Assembly (NCBI RefSeq): GCF_000971975.1
Contig: NZ_LAQO01000018.1
Span: forward strand, 62,001-126,000
DNA: 64,000 nucleotides
Source: Paenibacillus algorifonticola
GTDB taxonomy: Bacteria > Bacillota > Bacilli > Paenibacillales > Paenibacillaceae
Direction of reading: 5' to 3'
Shown here piece after piece: positions 36,561 through 45,324 of this stretch. The position numbers and the translations under genes are program-made. The notes under the pieces are model-generated. The model saw only the letters and a list, made by a program, of their open reading frames with translations. It was not told the DNA's origin and ran no database searches. Position 1 is the stretch's first letter, and the number at the start of each line of letters is the position of its first letter.

Positions 36561-37244
36561 ATGTCCATCCGTCCTATCGAACGTACGAACCGGAGAGCAA
36601 CCTTCGAGCCTATACAGCGCATAACGCCTTACGCCAGTTATCCATACAGGGATATGGAGTTTCAACGACCTCCCGAGGACGATTTTGACTGGAATGATCC
36701 TTATCGCGAAGCTGCCGGCCATGCGGCCGTTTGGCTCGATCAATATAGACAAGCCCACAAAGAGGTGCAGGTCATTGCCCTGAAAATCCGCAATGATTTC
36801 AACGAGCGTTGCCTAATCGAGCAGCTGACTAAGCTGACAGGCGTCATGAATCGCTTGCAGCAAGCTTTTGTGCAGGCAGCCCGCTTCATTAAGCCATCGC
36901 TGTGGGATCGTGCGCAGCAGGCCATGAACCATCATGCGGCCGAGCTAGTTGGCTTCATACGCGACGACGTTACGAGCCGCTGGATGCTGCGTCCTGCCAT
37001 CGCCGCTTCCATCTACCGCGAATATCCGCTGGCAGGCCAGCATCTGTATCGCCAGCTTCTAGGCCCTTACGGGCTAATGACGACGCTGCTGCAGGCCTTG
37101 TCGCTCGGCGGCGATGAAATCCGGACAACCGATCTCCTAAAAAACAGCTCCGAGCGTACGCAGCCATACGCCACTTACTACAGCTCGATGAAAATGCATT
37201 ATCCGCTTCCCCCAAACGGCCTGCTGTTGAACGATGAAGGCTAA
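36561..37244 (+). CDS. Uncharacterised protein
   Basis: 227 residues without membrane segments. A Pro/Arg-rich N-terminus is followed by a largely helical domain (QVIALKIRNDFNERCLIEQL, LQQAFVQAARFIKPSLWDRA) and HYPLPPNGLLLNDEG at the end. ATG at 36561 is preceded by AAGGAGG at an eight-base distance, so the longer frame from 36444 is rejected. It is probably co-transcribed with the Tyr-rich gene before it. Family not recognised; a spore-related role is only a guess from the neighbour. Confidence 0.6.
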   Translation: MSIRPIERTNRRATFEPIQRITPYASYPYRDMEFQRPPEDDFDWNDPYREAAGHAAVWLDQYRQAHKEVQVIALKIRNDFNERCLIEQLTKLTGVMNRLQQAFVQAARFIKPSLWDRAQQAMNHHAAELVGFIRDDVTSRWMLRPAIAASIYREYPLAGQHLYRQLLGPYGLMTTLLQALSLGGDEIRTTDLLKNSSERTQPYATYYSSMKMHYPLPPNGLLLNDEG

Positions 37245-37255
37245 CTTAATAACTT

Positions 37256-37305
37256 TCAAAAAAATAAGCAAGGAATCGCCTCCTATTCGGCAATTCCTTG
37301 CTTAT
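37256..37305 (-). terminator. Terminator of the Lia/Psp operon, overlapping the liaR stop
   Basis: ATAAGCAAGGAATTGCC pairs with GGCGATTCCTTGCTTAT, followed by seven T on the minus strand. The liaR stop codon lies within the loop, so the last codons form part of the stem. Confidence 0.85.
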
Positions 37306-37969
37306 GTGCGTATATGGCGGCCTGTGTCCGGTCATCTACGTTAAGCTTATTGAAAATGTTCGTAATATGAAACTTCACGGTTTTCACCCCAATGAACAGC
37401 TCATCCGCGATTTCCTGATTCGACATCCCCTGTGCAACCCGCTTCAGCACATCCATCTCGCGGTCGGTCAAATCATCATGCAGCGGAGCTACGACGGGCT
37501 GCTTAGGCTGGCGCATGCGGCTCATCATCTTGGCAGCTACTTGCGATTCCAGCACCGATTGCCCGCGTGCAGCCGCACGAATCGCATCCGCAATTTCGTT
37601 CGCACGGGAAGTTTTCAATAAATAACTGAACGCGCCCGCTTCAATGACAGGATACAGCTTGCTGTCATCGAGATAGCTCGTTAGAACGATGACCTTGCAG
37701 TCCGGGTACAATTCCAGCAGCTTCGCTGTTGTCTCCACGCCGTCCATGCCATCCATCACCAAATCCATCAGCACAACATCCGGCTTATACGATTGTGCCA
37801 TACGAATACCGTCATACCCGTTGCTTGCTTCACCGACTACTTCAATGCCTTCTTCCGTATCCAATACGGCAGCAAGGCCGATTCTCACCATCTCGTGATC
37901 ATCTACCAGCAGCACTTTTACGGGCACAGCTAATTGTTCCATCGACTCCACACGGCTCCCCACTTTCAT
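37283..37969 (-). CDS. liaR: LiaR-like response regulator
   Basis: A 228-residue NarL/LuxR-type regulator. The receiver has LLVDDHEMVRIGL and the phospho-acceptor Asp in VVLMDLVMDGMDG; the HTH reads LTDREMDVLKRVAQGMSNQEI and VKTVKFHITNIFNKL. Both parts closely match LiaR/VraR. It starts 12 bp after the liaS stop and is last in the operon. By family knowledge it activates the Lia/Psp genes upon cell-wall antibiotic stress. ATG at 37969 or 37942 may be the start. Confidence 0.92.
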   Translation of the reverse strand: MKVGSRVESMEQLAVPVKVLLVDDHEMVRIGLAAVLDTEEGIEVVGEASNGYDGIRMAQSYKPDVVLMDLVMDGMDGVETTAKLLELYPDCKVIVLTSYLDDSKLYPVIEAGAFSYLLKTSRANEIADAIRAAARGQSVLESQVAAKMMSRMRQPKQPVVAPLHDDLTDREMDVLKRVAQGMSNQEIADELFIGVKTVKFHITNIFNKLNVDDRTQAAIYAHKQGIAE

Positions 37970-37981
37970 TCTTTTCAGAGT

Positions 37982-39070
37982 TTACCCATTTATGTCCAGC
38001 GGCACCGTAATATGAATCAGCGTGCCTTCCCCCGGACGTGATGACATATACAGCCTGCCGCGAAGCTCATTAACACGCTCCTCCATCGTCAGCAACCCGT
38101 AGGAGGTCTTCTTCTTCTGCTCCAGATCAAAGCCTACACCGCTATCCTGAAGCAGCATGCAGACCGCTCCTTCTTCCCGATAAAGCTTTATGTCCATTGT
38201 ATCCGCTTTGGCATGTCTAAGTGTATTGGACAACGCTTCCTGCGCAATGCGGAACAAATGATCCTCCGCAGCCGGCTTCATCGTGATGGAATCATCCAAC
38301 GACAAATCAATGGTCATCGGCACTTTTTCCTTGAGCTCTCCAACGAGCAGCGTCAGTGCTTGAGCAAGATTTTTCCCATCGAGGTGTACGGGCCGCAAAT
38401 GAAGCAGCAGCGCCCTCATCTCCGACTGCGCCACAGAAGCCATCTCTTCAATCAGCTGTACTTGCCGGCGTGCCCGTTCCCAATCCCGCTCAATCGTCCG
38501 GCTGACCGCAGTCGCCGTCATCGAAATCGCGAACAGCTGCTGGCTGACCGCATCATGAAGCTCGCGCGCAAGCCGCTGACGTTCTTCAATGACCGCAGAA
38601 AATTTAACCTTCTCCGTCCATGCATCGTCCTGATCTTCACGCTTTAGGCTTTCCGAATGCTCATCGTGTTCAGCCGAATCAATGGTCACCGGATAGTTTC
38701 GCCTGAGCTGCTGCTCGGTAAGCCGCTTAATGACCTCGCGCAGCTTCGAATTTTGCAAATAATTGTTTAAAGCTACAATGGCCATTGCCACACCCGTAAC
38801 AGCGAGCCCAATAACCGCCCATTTCGCCTGCAGCGTATATAAATTCACATAACCGATGCCTTGCAGCATAATAACCGCGAGGCTAAGTATAATCAGCAGC
38901 CAGAGGAAGGACTCCGTTAAGTTTTTGCGTCGATTGGCTGCGTCCCGTCCATTACGCTGGCCGCCCCGCTTCTGCTGATGATGATCTGGCGGCCGAGGCC
39001 TTTGATCCTGTTGCTGCTGCGAAATAGGCTGATTTCCTTGCAAGGGCTTCTCTTCGGCCAACCTGCTCAC
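37982..39070 (-). CDS. liaS: LiaS-like intramembrane-sensing histidine kinase
   Basis: A 362-residue kinase of the HisKA_3 group. A Gln/Pro/Arg-rich N-terminal tail of about 50 residues precedes two membrane segments separated by only a short loop, so there is no extracellular sensor domain. The phospho-acceptor is in QRLARELHDAVSQQL, and ATP-binding boxes are FRIAQEALSNTLRHAKAD and DSGVGFD. LiaS kinases are normally held off by LiaF, for which no gene is visible here. The extended hydrophilic N-terminus is unusual. Confidence 0.9.
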   Translation of the reverse strand: MSRLAEEKPLQGNQPISQQQQDQRPRPPDHHQQKRGGQRNGRDAANRRKNLTESFLWLLIILSLAVIMLQGIGYVNLYTLQAKWAVIGLAVTGVAMAIVALNNYLQNSKLREVIKRLTEQQLRRNYPVTIDSAEHDEHSESLKREDQDDAWTEKVKFSAVIEERQRLARELHDAVSQQLFAISMTATAVSRTIERDWERARRQVQLIEEMASVAQSEMRALLLHLRPVHLDGKNLAQALTLLVGELKEKVPMTIDLSLDDSITMKPAAEDHLFRIAQEALSNTLRHAKADTMDIKLYREEGAVCMLLQDSGVGFDLEQKKKTSYGLLTMEERVNELRGRLYMSSRPGEGTLIHITVPLDING

Positions 39071-39140
39071 TCCTTAAACGACAAGCAAGAAGGAGCAGAC
39101 CGGTTGCCCGATCCGCTCTCTTCTCATCCTGCGGGTTCTA

Positions 39141-39833
39141 TTATTCCTGTGGTGCTTTATCCAGCTTAAGCTTGTTTTTGAGCGCATCCAGCTGCTCATC
39201 CACTTTAAGCTGTTTTTCGGCTTCTACTGCATTAAATGGTGCAGCCGTACCGCTGTAGGAATACGGTGTGCGCAATACATCCGCTTCCGCTTCCATTTGC
39301 AAAATCTTCTCTTCCATACGGTTGAAGCCTCTGGAAGCTGTACCTTTATCAATCGTATTCGTAGTCGTCAATTGAGCAATATGCTTTTGCGCTTTCGCGA
39401 CTTGAGCACGGGAGGCCAGCTCATTGCGTTTGTTGCGGAGCTGATAGAACTCGTCTTTCAGTGCATGCAGCTGCTGGGTCAGCTCCTCTGCTTGCGATTT
39501 GGATTGAGCATACAGATCGGTGTACTCGATTACTTTTTGATCGAAGAATAATTTCTCTTCCAGCAATTTGCGGGCAAGCTGCTCCTGGTCATTACGGATA
39601 GCCGCTTCTGCTTTCGACTCGCGGTCAGCTGTGCTGCGAACGGCTTCCTCCAAACGCTGCTTCATACGGCGCTCGTTAGCAATTTGCTTCGCTACTGTAA
39701 CCTCCGCCGAATGAATTTCCGATTCCATGTCACGCAGGTACTGATTGAGCATCACAACCGGATCCTCCATTTTGTCCAATACCTCATTTACCGATGCTTT
39801 CGTCATATCTTTCATTCTTTTAAAGATTCCCAT
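39141..39833 (-). CDS. PspA/IM30-family protein (LiaH-like)
   Basis: 230 residues, almost entirely coiled coil (about residues 20-190), beginning with MGIFKRMKDMTKASVNEVLDK and DPVVMLNQYLRDME, the PspA/Vipp1 signature. It assembles on the inner face of the membrane and protects it under envelope stress. It lies between pspC and liaS. A second paralogue is encoded at 40348-41022. Confidence 0.92.
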   Translation of the reverse strand: MGIFKRMKDMTKASVNEVLDKMEDPVVMLNQYLRDMESEIHSAEVTVAKQIANERRMKQRLEEAVRSTADRESKAEAAIRNDQEQLARKLLEEKLFFDQKVIEYTDLYAQSKSQAEELTQQLHALKDEFYQLRNKRNELASRAQVAKAQKHIAQLTTTNTIDKGTASRGFNRMEEKILQMEAEADVLRTPYSYSGTAAPFNAVEAEKQLKVDEQLDALKNKLKLDKAPQE

Positions 39834-39835
39834 AA

Positions 39836-40342
39836 TTATAACTCTCCCTTCTCGTGTTTGGCTAATTTTGCGCGTAATTCATCGATTTCCTTACGAAGCG
39901 CCTTTTTCTCCAGATCCTCAAACATGCTGTCGAATTGCGACGAGGATGGGTTTGGTGCTGTCGGCCCATTTTGGCCGTTCCATTGCTGCTGTGGTCCTTT
40001 AGTGAACGAGCCTTGGAATTGCGAACCGAAGTTTTGGTTTCCACCAGCACCGCCGCCGCCATAACCGTGGCCGTTGCCTTGTGGTCCTGGACCGCCATTA
40101 CCGTAACCATTTCCATAGCCGTTGCCGAATCCATTTCCGAAGCCGCCATTGTAATAAGGAGGTTCTTTAGGAACGACCAAACCAGCCAGTAAGTAAATGA
40201 AAATTACGATTCCGCTCGAGAAAATGGTCACTACGATGAGTAAAATTCTGAGCAGTGTTACATCTATATTGTAGGCTTCAGCAATCCCGCCGCATAAGCC
40301 GAATAGTTTGCTGTCTCGTGACGAACGGTAAAGTTTCTTCAA
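39836..40342 (-). CDS. PspC-domain protein
   Basis: 168 residues. A PspC domain occupies residues 1-60 (LYRSSRDSKLFGLCGGIAEAYN) and ends in one membrane segment (about 33-55). A Gly/Asn/Tyr-rich repeat region follows (GFGNGFGNGYGNGYGNGG), then a C-terminal coiled coil (FEDLEKKALRKEIDELRAKL). The coiled coil may contact the PspA proteins encoded on either side; that is inference. It starts 5 bp after the previous gene. Confidence 0.9.
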   Translation of the reverse strand: MKKLYRSSRDSKLFGLCGGIAEAYNIDVTLLRILLIVVTIFSSGIVIFIYLLAGLVVPKEPPYYNGGFGNGFGNGYGNGYGNGGPGPQGNGHGYGGGGAGGNQNFGSQFQGSFTKGPQQQWNGQNGPTAPNPSSSQFDSMFEDLEKKALRKEIDELRAKLAKHEKGEL

Positions 40343-40347
40343 ATCAA

Positions 40348-41022
40348 TCAGCCCTCCTTCTGCAGCTTCCTTTTGAGCTGCTCCAACTCTTGCTCAATCG
40401 CAGATTGAATCGAGTGGCCTGCTTCAGTAGCGAACTCTCTGCCCATCCGGCGCAAATCATGCAGGCTCTTCGCTTCCAGCTCCATGTTGCTGATGCTGTC
40501 TTCGAGCCTTCTGAACATGCTGCCAGGCTGCGCGCCTTGCTCGCCAATTCCGCTAAACCGTGCATTCATTCGCTGCTGCAATCGGAGCGATTCCATTCTT
40601 GCTGCATAATATTCGCGTCTATCATAAACCGATTGGTATTCACTGCGCATTTCACGAAGCTGTTCTTCAAGGCCGAGCGTATTCAACCTGCTTTGCTCGT
40701 ACAAATCGCGGTATTGCGCTGCGCGCTCCTCGCTGCTTGCCTTCTCGTGAAGCGCCAGTCTTGCGAGCTGCTCCTCGCCTGCCTTCAAGGCGGTCATCGC
40801 TTGCTGCTCACGCTTTTCCTTCTGCTGCTCAGCTTGCAGCCATTGAATCTTCAAGTGGTTGGTATGCCCTGTATATTGCTCATACAAGCGTTCCGCCTGC
40901 AAAATATCTTCCCTTGTCGACCAGAGAAACTGGTCAATCAATTTAACGGGATCCTCTGCTTTTTCCAATCGTTCATTTAGTGTGGCGACCGTGATGTCGC
41001 GAACTCTACGCATAATGCTCAT
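40348..41022 (-). CDS. PspA/IM30-family protein, second paralogue
   Basis: 224 residues of mainly coiled coil. The N-terminus MSIMRRVRDITVATLNERLEK and DPVKLIDQFLWSTREDI matches PspA, but the sequence diverges clearly from the paralogue at 39141. A division of labour or a mixed oligomer is possible. It lies between the LiaI-like gene and pspC. Confidence 0.88.
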   Translation of the reverse strand: MSIMRRVRDITVATLNERLEKAEDPVKLIDQFLWSTREDILQAERLYEQYTGHTNHLKIQWLQAEQQKEKREQQAMTALKAGEEQLARLALHEKASSEERAAQYRDLYEQSRLNTLGLEEQLREMRSEYQSVYDRREYYAARMESLRLQQRMNARFSGIGEQGAQPGSMFRRLEDSISNMELEAKSLHDLRRMGREFATEAGHSIQSAIEQELEQLKRKLQKEG

Positions 41023-41055
41023 TGGCTTCCCTCCTTAATATCCATCTATATTTGA

Positions 41056-41352
41056 TTAGTAACCGCGATAGCTGCTTTTTTTCAGAAGCGAAACGCCGTA
41101 CACGACGAGTCCAACGGCCAAGACCAGCAGGATCAAGCCTGAAAATTTTGCGAAAACGCCGAGTGCGCCGATCGTTATGAGAATGCCGCCGATCCATTTC
41201 TTATTGTTGCTCCAGCCAAGTACACCTAGGCCGATCAGAATGAAAGGGAACAGGAAGCCGATTAATCCGCCAAGATGTACGCCGAGAAACTTGAGAACGA
41301 TGAAGCCTCCTACTAACGCCAGTATAACACCAAGTAGTTTTTGATTTGCCAT
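41056..41352 (-). CDS. LiaI-like small membrane protein
   Basis: 98 residues with three to four hydrophobic segments (about 5-22, 27-45, 52-67 and 70-88) and a C-terminal SSYRGY. This is the LiaI/LiaF-type membrane region without the C-terminal soluble LiaF domain. In B. subtilis LiaI anchors LiaH (a PspA) at the membrane, and the first position in this operon fits that role. Confidence 0.8.
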   Translation of the reverse strand: MANQKLLGVILALVGGFIVLKFLGVHLGGLIGFLFPFILIGLGVLGWSNNKKWIGGILITIGALGVFAKFSGLILLVLAVGLVVYGVSLLKKSSYRGY

Positions 41353-41547
41353 TTGTTTGTCACCGCCTTCCGTATAGTGAGATGTGAAATGCTGCCAAAC
41401 CCAATCGTTTGTTTCGTGTGCTCGTATGTTTCGTTTGTTTCGTTTGTTGCGGTGTTGCTTATGTACTTATTGTAGGTTGTTTTGTATGTTTCTAAAATGG
41501 ACCTGCGGCTGTTTTTGAACTAGACCTTGGTCGGGGAGGCATGCCGT
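41353..41547 (-). promoter_or_regulatory. Promoter region of the Lia/Psp operon with short tandem repeats
   Basis: No coding frame. Between 41404 and 41448 a 9-bp element TTTCGTTTG (plus-strand reading; CAAACGAAA on the transcribed strand) occurs several times with small changes. It lies 50-100 bp before the LiaI-like start, in the leader or promoter. A LiaR binding site is expected in this region but could not be assigned. Confidence 0.4.
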
Positions 41548-41570
41548 ACCGCAGTCTTAGTGCGGTTTTT
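41548..41570 (+). terminator. Terminator-like hairpin without an obvious gene
   Basis: ACCGCA pairs with TGCGGT, followed by five T on the plus strand. No plus-strand gene precedes it. It may shield the Lia promoter region from antisense transcription or be incidental. Confidence 0.4.
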
Positions 41571-41572
41571 CA

Positions 41573-41616
41573 ACCAAAAACAAACCAGCAGCCCCCTCAG
41601 GTCGAGGGGGCTGCTG
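41573..41616 (-). terminator. Terminator of the fourth sugar transporter operon
   Basis: A perfect CAGCAGCCCCCT/AGGGGGCTGCTG stem, followed on the minus strand by GGTTTGTTTTTGG. It lies about 130 bp after the binding-protein stop, beyond the hairpin repeat at 41653-41748. Confidence 0.85.
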
Positions 41617-41652
41617 ACTTGCTTGAATTACGTTATCTACCGGTATTTTTTT

Positions 41653-41748
41653 AAATATAGGAAAGTATATCGTAACGCTATCCTTTCTCTATATTTCTCG
41701 GACTGAAACGCGCCGCGCCGCCAGAGGACGGCTTTCGGCCGTTTCACC
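41653..41748 (-). repeat. Two-hairpin repeat unit directly after a stop codon
   Basis: On the minus strand the unit starts just after the stop at 41750 with GGTGAAACGGC and closes hairpin one with GCGTTTCAGTCC; GAGAAATATA then opens hairpin two, which is imperfect here (AAATATAGGAAAG with CTTTCTCTATATTT). The opening, the GCCGTCCTCTGGCGG core and the GCGTTTCAGTCCGAGAAATA block closely match unit 1 at 31292. Confidence 0.8.
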
Positions 41749-41749
41749 T

Positions 41750-43315
41750 TTATTTGCTAGCTAAAAACTTGTCAAACTGGCTTTGCTTCTCAGCAATGAT
41801 TTTCTCGATGCCTGCGGATTTCAGCTTCGCTGTATATTCCGGCAGCACTTTATCGACATCGACCGAGCCTGTTTCGAGTGCAGTCAAATACTGTTTGTCG
41901 ACGTTGACAACTGCACCGATTTCCGCTTTCAGAGACTCGCCGTCGAAGACGAAGCCAAGGCCAGGGGAAACTTTGGCATTTTGGTTAAACTCTTTGAATT
42001 TTTCCCACTTGTTCGGGTCCTCTGTTTCCCACACATAGTTCAGGAACTGGCTGCCGAACATCCAAGCTGCGCCTGGGTTGTAGTTTTTCGTATTATCGGT
42101 GGACTTAATCACTTCATCGCTAACCTTCGCATAGTGGTCATTCTCGATACCGAAGTTAAGCAGATTGTTGACATATTTGTCCGAGTGAAGCAGATTGATG
42201 AACATCATTGCGCGGGCAGGATCTTCCGAAGTGGAAGAAATGCCGAGCATGGAGCCCGCTGTTTCCGAAGTTGCAATCGTCTTCGTGTTCAGCTCCAGCT
42301 GCGCAAGCTTGCCAGTCATGCCCGTCTGGTTTTCAAGCTCTTTATCTTTGCCCGGCTTCAGCGACGAGGTCATCGAGAACACATTGCCCGCTTTCATGGC
42401 ATCGTAGTTCATCGTTTGATTCGTTGCTGCGTCGCTGTTAATGTAGCCTTTTTTGTAAAAGTCACGAGTCAGCTTGAGCGTATCAACATAACGAGCTACG
42501 TCATAGTTAGCTTTAACCGTCGTGCCGTCTTCATCTTTCAAAATAATGCCCGGGATCGACGTATCGCCCAGCGCGTCATAATTTCCGAAATAATGGGAGT
42601 TGAACGTCTCGCCGTCTTTCAAATACAGCGGAGTCAATTCCGGATGTTTCTCTTTTACGACTTTGTATACGTTGTCAAGATCAGCAATCGTTTTTACTGC
42701 GGTCATATCGATGCCAAGCTCATCGGCAATGTCTTTGCGGTAGATGATGCCGCCTTGCGCCGCAAGCTCTTTATTCGTTGGAACGCCGTAGTTTTTGCCG
42801 TTGATTTTCGCGCCTTCCAAAAATACAGGATCAAGCGTTTTCAAAATATCTTGGCCATTTTCATTGAGCAGATCGCCCAAATCGAGGAATGCGCCTTTAG
42901 CAACGTTAACGGCATGCTTATTCCATTGCGCTGTGAAAATAATATCAACCTTTTGACGCGAAGCGATCATTAGATTGATTTTATCATCCCACGGACCCCA
43001 ATCGATTGGCATTAAATCAATGGAAGCATTAATTTTATCCTTCAAATATTCGTTGAGCTTCGCTTCTACTTTCGTTTCATCTGCCTGTGGTGCTCCTGTA
43101 TACACGAGTTTAATCGTATATGGCTCCAAAGCCGATGCTGCATTGTCTGCTGGTGTAGCCGTTTCTGCTGCCGGGCTTTCCGCTGCTCCCCCTGCATTGC
43201 TTGGTGAAGCATTTCCACTCGCCGCGCCTCCGCCGCCGGAACAAGCATTCAGCACTAAAGCAAAAGTGAGCATCGTGGTGGTAACGCCAAGCACTCCCTT
43301 ATTTGTTCTAATCAT
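41750..43315 (-). CDS. Sugar ABC transporter solute-binding lipoprotein
   Basis: A 521-residue extracellular binding protein. The lipobox is LVLNAC (Cys25), then a Gly/Ser/Ala/Pro-rich tether of about 40 residues, then a DUF3502-like or family 1-type binding fold (DLMPIDWGPWDDKINLMIAS, NKELAAQGGIIYRKDIADEL). It is the last gene of an operon with two permeases; the neighbouring YesM/YesN pair probably controls it. A two-hairpin repeat begins at its stop codon. Confidence 0.92.
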   Translation of the reverse strand: MIRTNKGVLGVTTTMLTFALVLNACSGGGGAASGNASPSNAGGAAESPAAETATPADNAASALEPYTIKLVYTGAPQADETKVEAKLNEYLKDKINASIDLMPIDWGPWDDKINLMIASRQKVDIIFTAQWNKHAVNVAKGAFLDLGDLLNENGQDILKTLDPVFLEGAKINGKNYGVPTNKELAAQGGIIYRKDIADELGIDMTAVKTIADLDNVYKVVKEKHPELTPLYLKDGETFNSHYFGNYDALGDTSIPGIILKDEDGTTVKANYDVARYVDTLKLTRDFYKKGYINSDAATNQTMNYDAMKAGNVFSMTSSLKPGKDKELENQTGMTGKLAQLELNTKTIATSETAGSMLGISSTSEDPARAMMFINLLHSDKYVNNLLNFGIENDHYAKVSDEVIKSTDNTKNYNPGAAWMFGSQFLNYVWETEDPNKWEKFKEFNQNAKVSPGLGFVFDGESLKAEIGAVVNVDKQYLTALETGSVDVDKVLPEYTAKLKSAGIEKIIAEKQSQFDKFLASK

Positions 43316-43403
43316 ATCCCCATTGACCTCCCCAAAAAAATGATAAATCTATGCTTGCACCGGCATTTATCCGGTTACAGCCCTTAGCAGGCAGAGCCTG
43401 CCG

Positions 43404-44333
43404 TCAGCCTTTGACAGCGCCGACGGTCAAACCCTTTACAAAATACTTCTGGAAGAACGGGTAAGCGAATACGATGGGTCCAATACCCATAATCGCCATG
43501 GCCATACGTACCGTTTCATTCGGGAAGGAGACTTGGCCCCCCGCTGCGGCAATGGCCGATGCCGCGTTGCTGTTGCTCGCCAGAAACTGTATGTTGAGCA
43601 GCATTTTGTACATGAGATATTGGATACTTAGCGTCTTGTCATCGGTTATGAAGACGAGGCTGAGGAACCAATCGTTCCAGTAATTGACGGTGCTGAAGAG
43701 CGCAACGGTTGCCAGCACGGGCAGCGAAAGCGGCGTGACGATCCGGAAGAAAATCAGCATCTCGCTCGCTCCGTCGATTTTGGCGGCTTCGAGAATCGCT
43801 ACTGGAATCGTCGACTGGAAAAACGTGCGAATGACGAGCACGAAAAACGCAGAGACGAGCAGCGGCAGCACAAGTGCCCAAATGTTGTCCCTCAGGTTCA
43901 GCATGTTCACGTAAACGAGATACCAAGGCACTAGCCCGCCGTTGAACAGCATCGTGAAGAAAATAAAGAAGGTGAAAAATTTGCGGTGCGGAAAGTCCGT
44001 CCGCGAAATCGGATACGCATACAGCGCCATAATAATGAGGCTGAGAATGGTACCGGCGATCGTTACGAAGATCGTAACGCCGTAAGAGCGCAAAATTTGC
44101 TGCCAATCGGTAAAGAGAAACTTATAAGCGGTAAAATCGATTTGATTCGGGATGAAGCTGTAGCCTTTCGTCAGCACATCCTGCTCATTCGATAGCGATA
44201 CCATGACGATCAAAAGAATAGGCAGCAGACAAGCGATCGTATACAGCATAAACCCAATGTTGATAATCGTGTTCGCTGTAGGCGAAATCGCGTTGAACGG
44301 GTTCGAGCCCGATTTGCTCATTTCAGTTTGCAT
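43404..44333 (-). CDS. Sugar ABC transporter permease (YtcP-like)
   Basis: A 309-residue six-segment permease with EAA loop EAAKIDGASEMLIFFRIVTPL and C-terminus VKGLTVGAVKG. The N-terminal tail of about 25 polar residues is longer than in the paralogues at 7692 and 17876. It lies 32 bp after its partner permease. Confidence 0.93.
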   Translation of the reverse strand: MQTEMSKSGSNPFNAISPTANTIINIGFMLYTIACLLPILLIVMVSLSNEQDVLTKGYSFIPNQIDFTAYKFLFTDWQQILRSYGVTIFVTIAGTILSLIIMALYAYPISRTDFPHRKFFTFFIFFTMLFNGGLVPWYLVYVNMLNLRDNIWALVLPLLVSAFFVLVIRTFFQSTIPVAILEAAKIDGASEMLIFFRIVTPLSLPVLATVALFSTVNYWNDWFLSLVFITDDKTLSIQYLMYKMLLNIQFLASNSNAASAIAAAGGQVSFPNETVRMAMAIMGIGPIVFAYPFFQKYFVKGLTVGAVKG

Positions 44334-44365
44334 AGTGTTTGTTTCCTCCCATTTTTATCCATGCT

Positions 44366-45280
44366 CTAAAACAATGCGCTGTCCTTGTCGACGCGGCGAA
44401 CGAACCAGTTCGACAGGAATACGAGTATGAAGCCGACCAATGATTGATACAGCCCCGCTGCTGACGATAAGCCAATATCGCCCATTGCAATAAAGGTGCG
44501 GTAAACGTACGTATCAATAACGTTCGTTACCGGGAACAAAGGACCCGACTCGCGCGGCACTTGGAAGAACAAACCGAAATCCGCATAAAATACCCGGCCG
44601 ATTTGCAGCAGCGTCAGTACGATGATGGTCGGCATAAGCAGCGGAATCGTTACACTTTTGATTTGCTGCCATTTGCTGGCGCCATCTATCGTTGCCGCTT
44701 CGTAATATTCATCGTCAATGCCGATAATAGCCGCCAAATAAAGCACGGTGTAATAGCCGACATTTTTCCACGTATTAATAATCGGCAGCAGGAACGGCCA
44801 TATTTTCGTCTCGAAATACCACTGCAGCGGCTCTAGCCCAAGCCATTTCATAATGGAGGTATTCACGAAGCCATGCGTATCATGCAAAAACCCATACACC
44901 AAATAGCTGACTACGACCATCGATAAAAAATAAGCTAGAAAAATAACTGCTTGATGAAACTTGGCCATTAGCTTGTTTTTCATCTCATTAAGCATGATCG
45001 CAAATGCGACCGGCACAATCATATTCAGAATAATGAAGGAAATATTGTAAAGCAGCGTGTTTCTCGTGATAATCCAGGCGTCTGATGTTTTAAACAAATA
45101 CTTGAAATTGTCGAACCAGACCCAAGGACTATTAATAATCCCATCGGCGTAATTGACGTTTTTGAATGCGATGACGGTTCCTAGCATCGGAATATAATTG
45201 TTGAAAATCAAAAACAATACTCCGGGAGCCATCATGACGTAGAAGATCCAATATCTTCTCATGTTGGTAGCGAGCGTCAT
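44366..45280 (-). CDS. Sugar ABC transporter permease (LplB-like)
   Basis: A 304-residue permease with YWIFYVMMAPGVLFLIFNNY at the start and EAA loop YEAATIDGASKWQQIKSVT. It is the first gene of the three-gene transporter unit. The kinase/regulator genes end about 100 bp upstream with a terminator between. Only about 45 bp remain between that hairpin and the start, so expression may depend partly on read-through. Confidence 0.93.
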   Translation of the reverse strand: MTLATNMRRYWIFYVMMAPGVLFLIFNNYIPMLGTVIAFKNVNYADGIINSPWVWFDNFKYLFKTSDAWIITRNTLLYNISFIILNMIVPVAFAIMLNEMKNKLMAKFHQAVIFLAYFLSMVVVSYLVYGFLHDTHGFVNTSIMKWLGLEPLQWYFETKIWPFLLPIINTWKNVGYYTVLYLAAIIGIDDEYYEAATIDGASKWQQIKSVTIPLLMPTIIVLTLLQIGRVFYADFGLFFQVPRESGPLFPVTNVIDTYVYRTFIAMGDIGLSSAAGLYQSLVGFILVFLSNWFVRRVDKDSALF

Positions 45281-45324
45281 ATTTTCATCCTTTCTCCATC
45301 CCTCTCTATGTTTAAATTGTAATG

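Noticed and set aside
41783..42973. A 396-codon open frame on the plus strand opposite the binding-protein gene
   Set aside because: Antisense shadow; the minus-strand lipoprotein has a signal peptide, family motifs and operon context.
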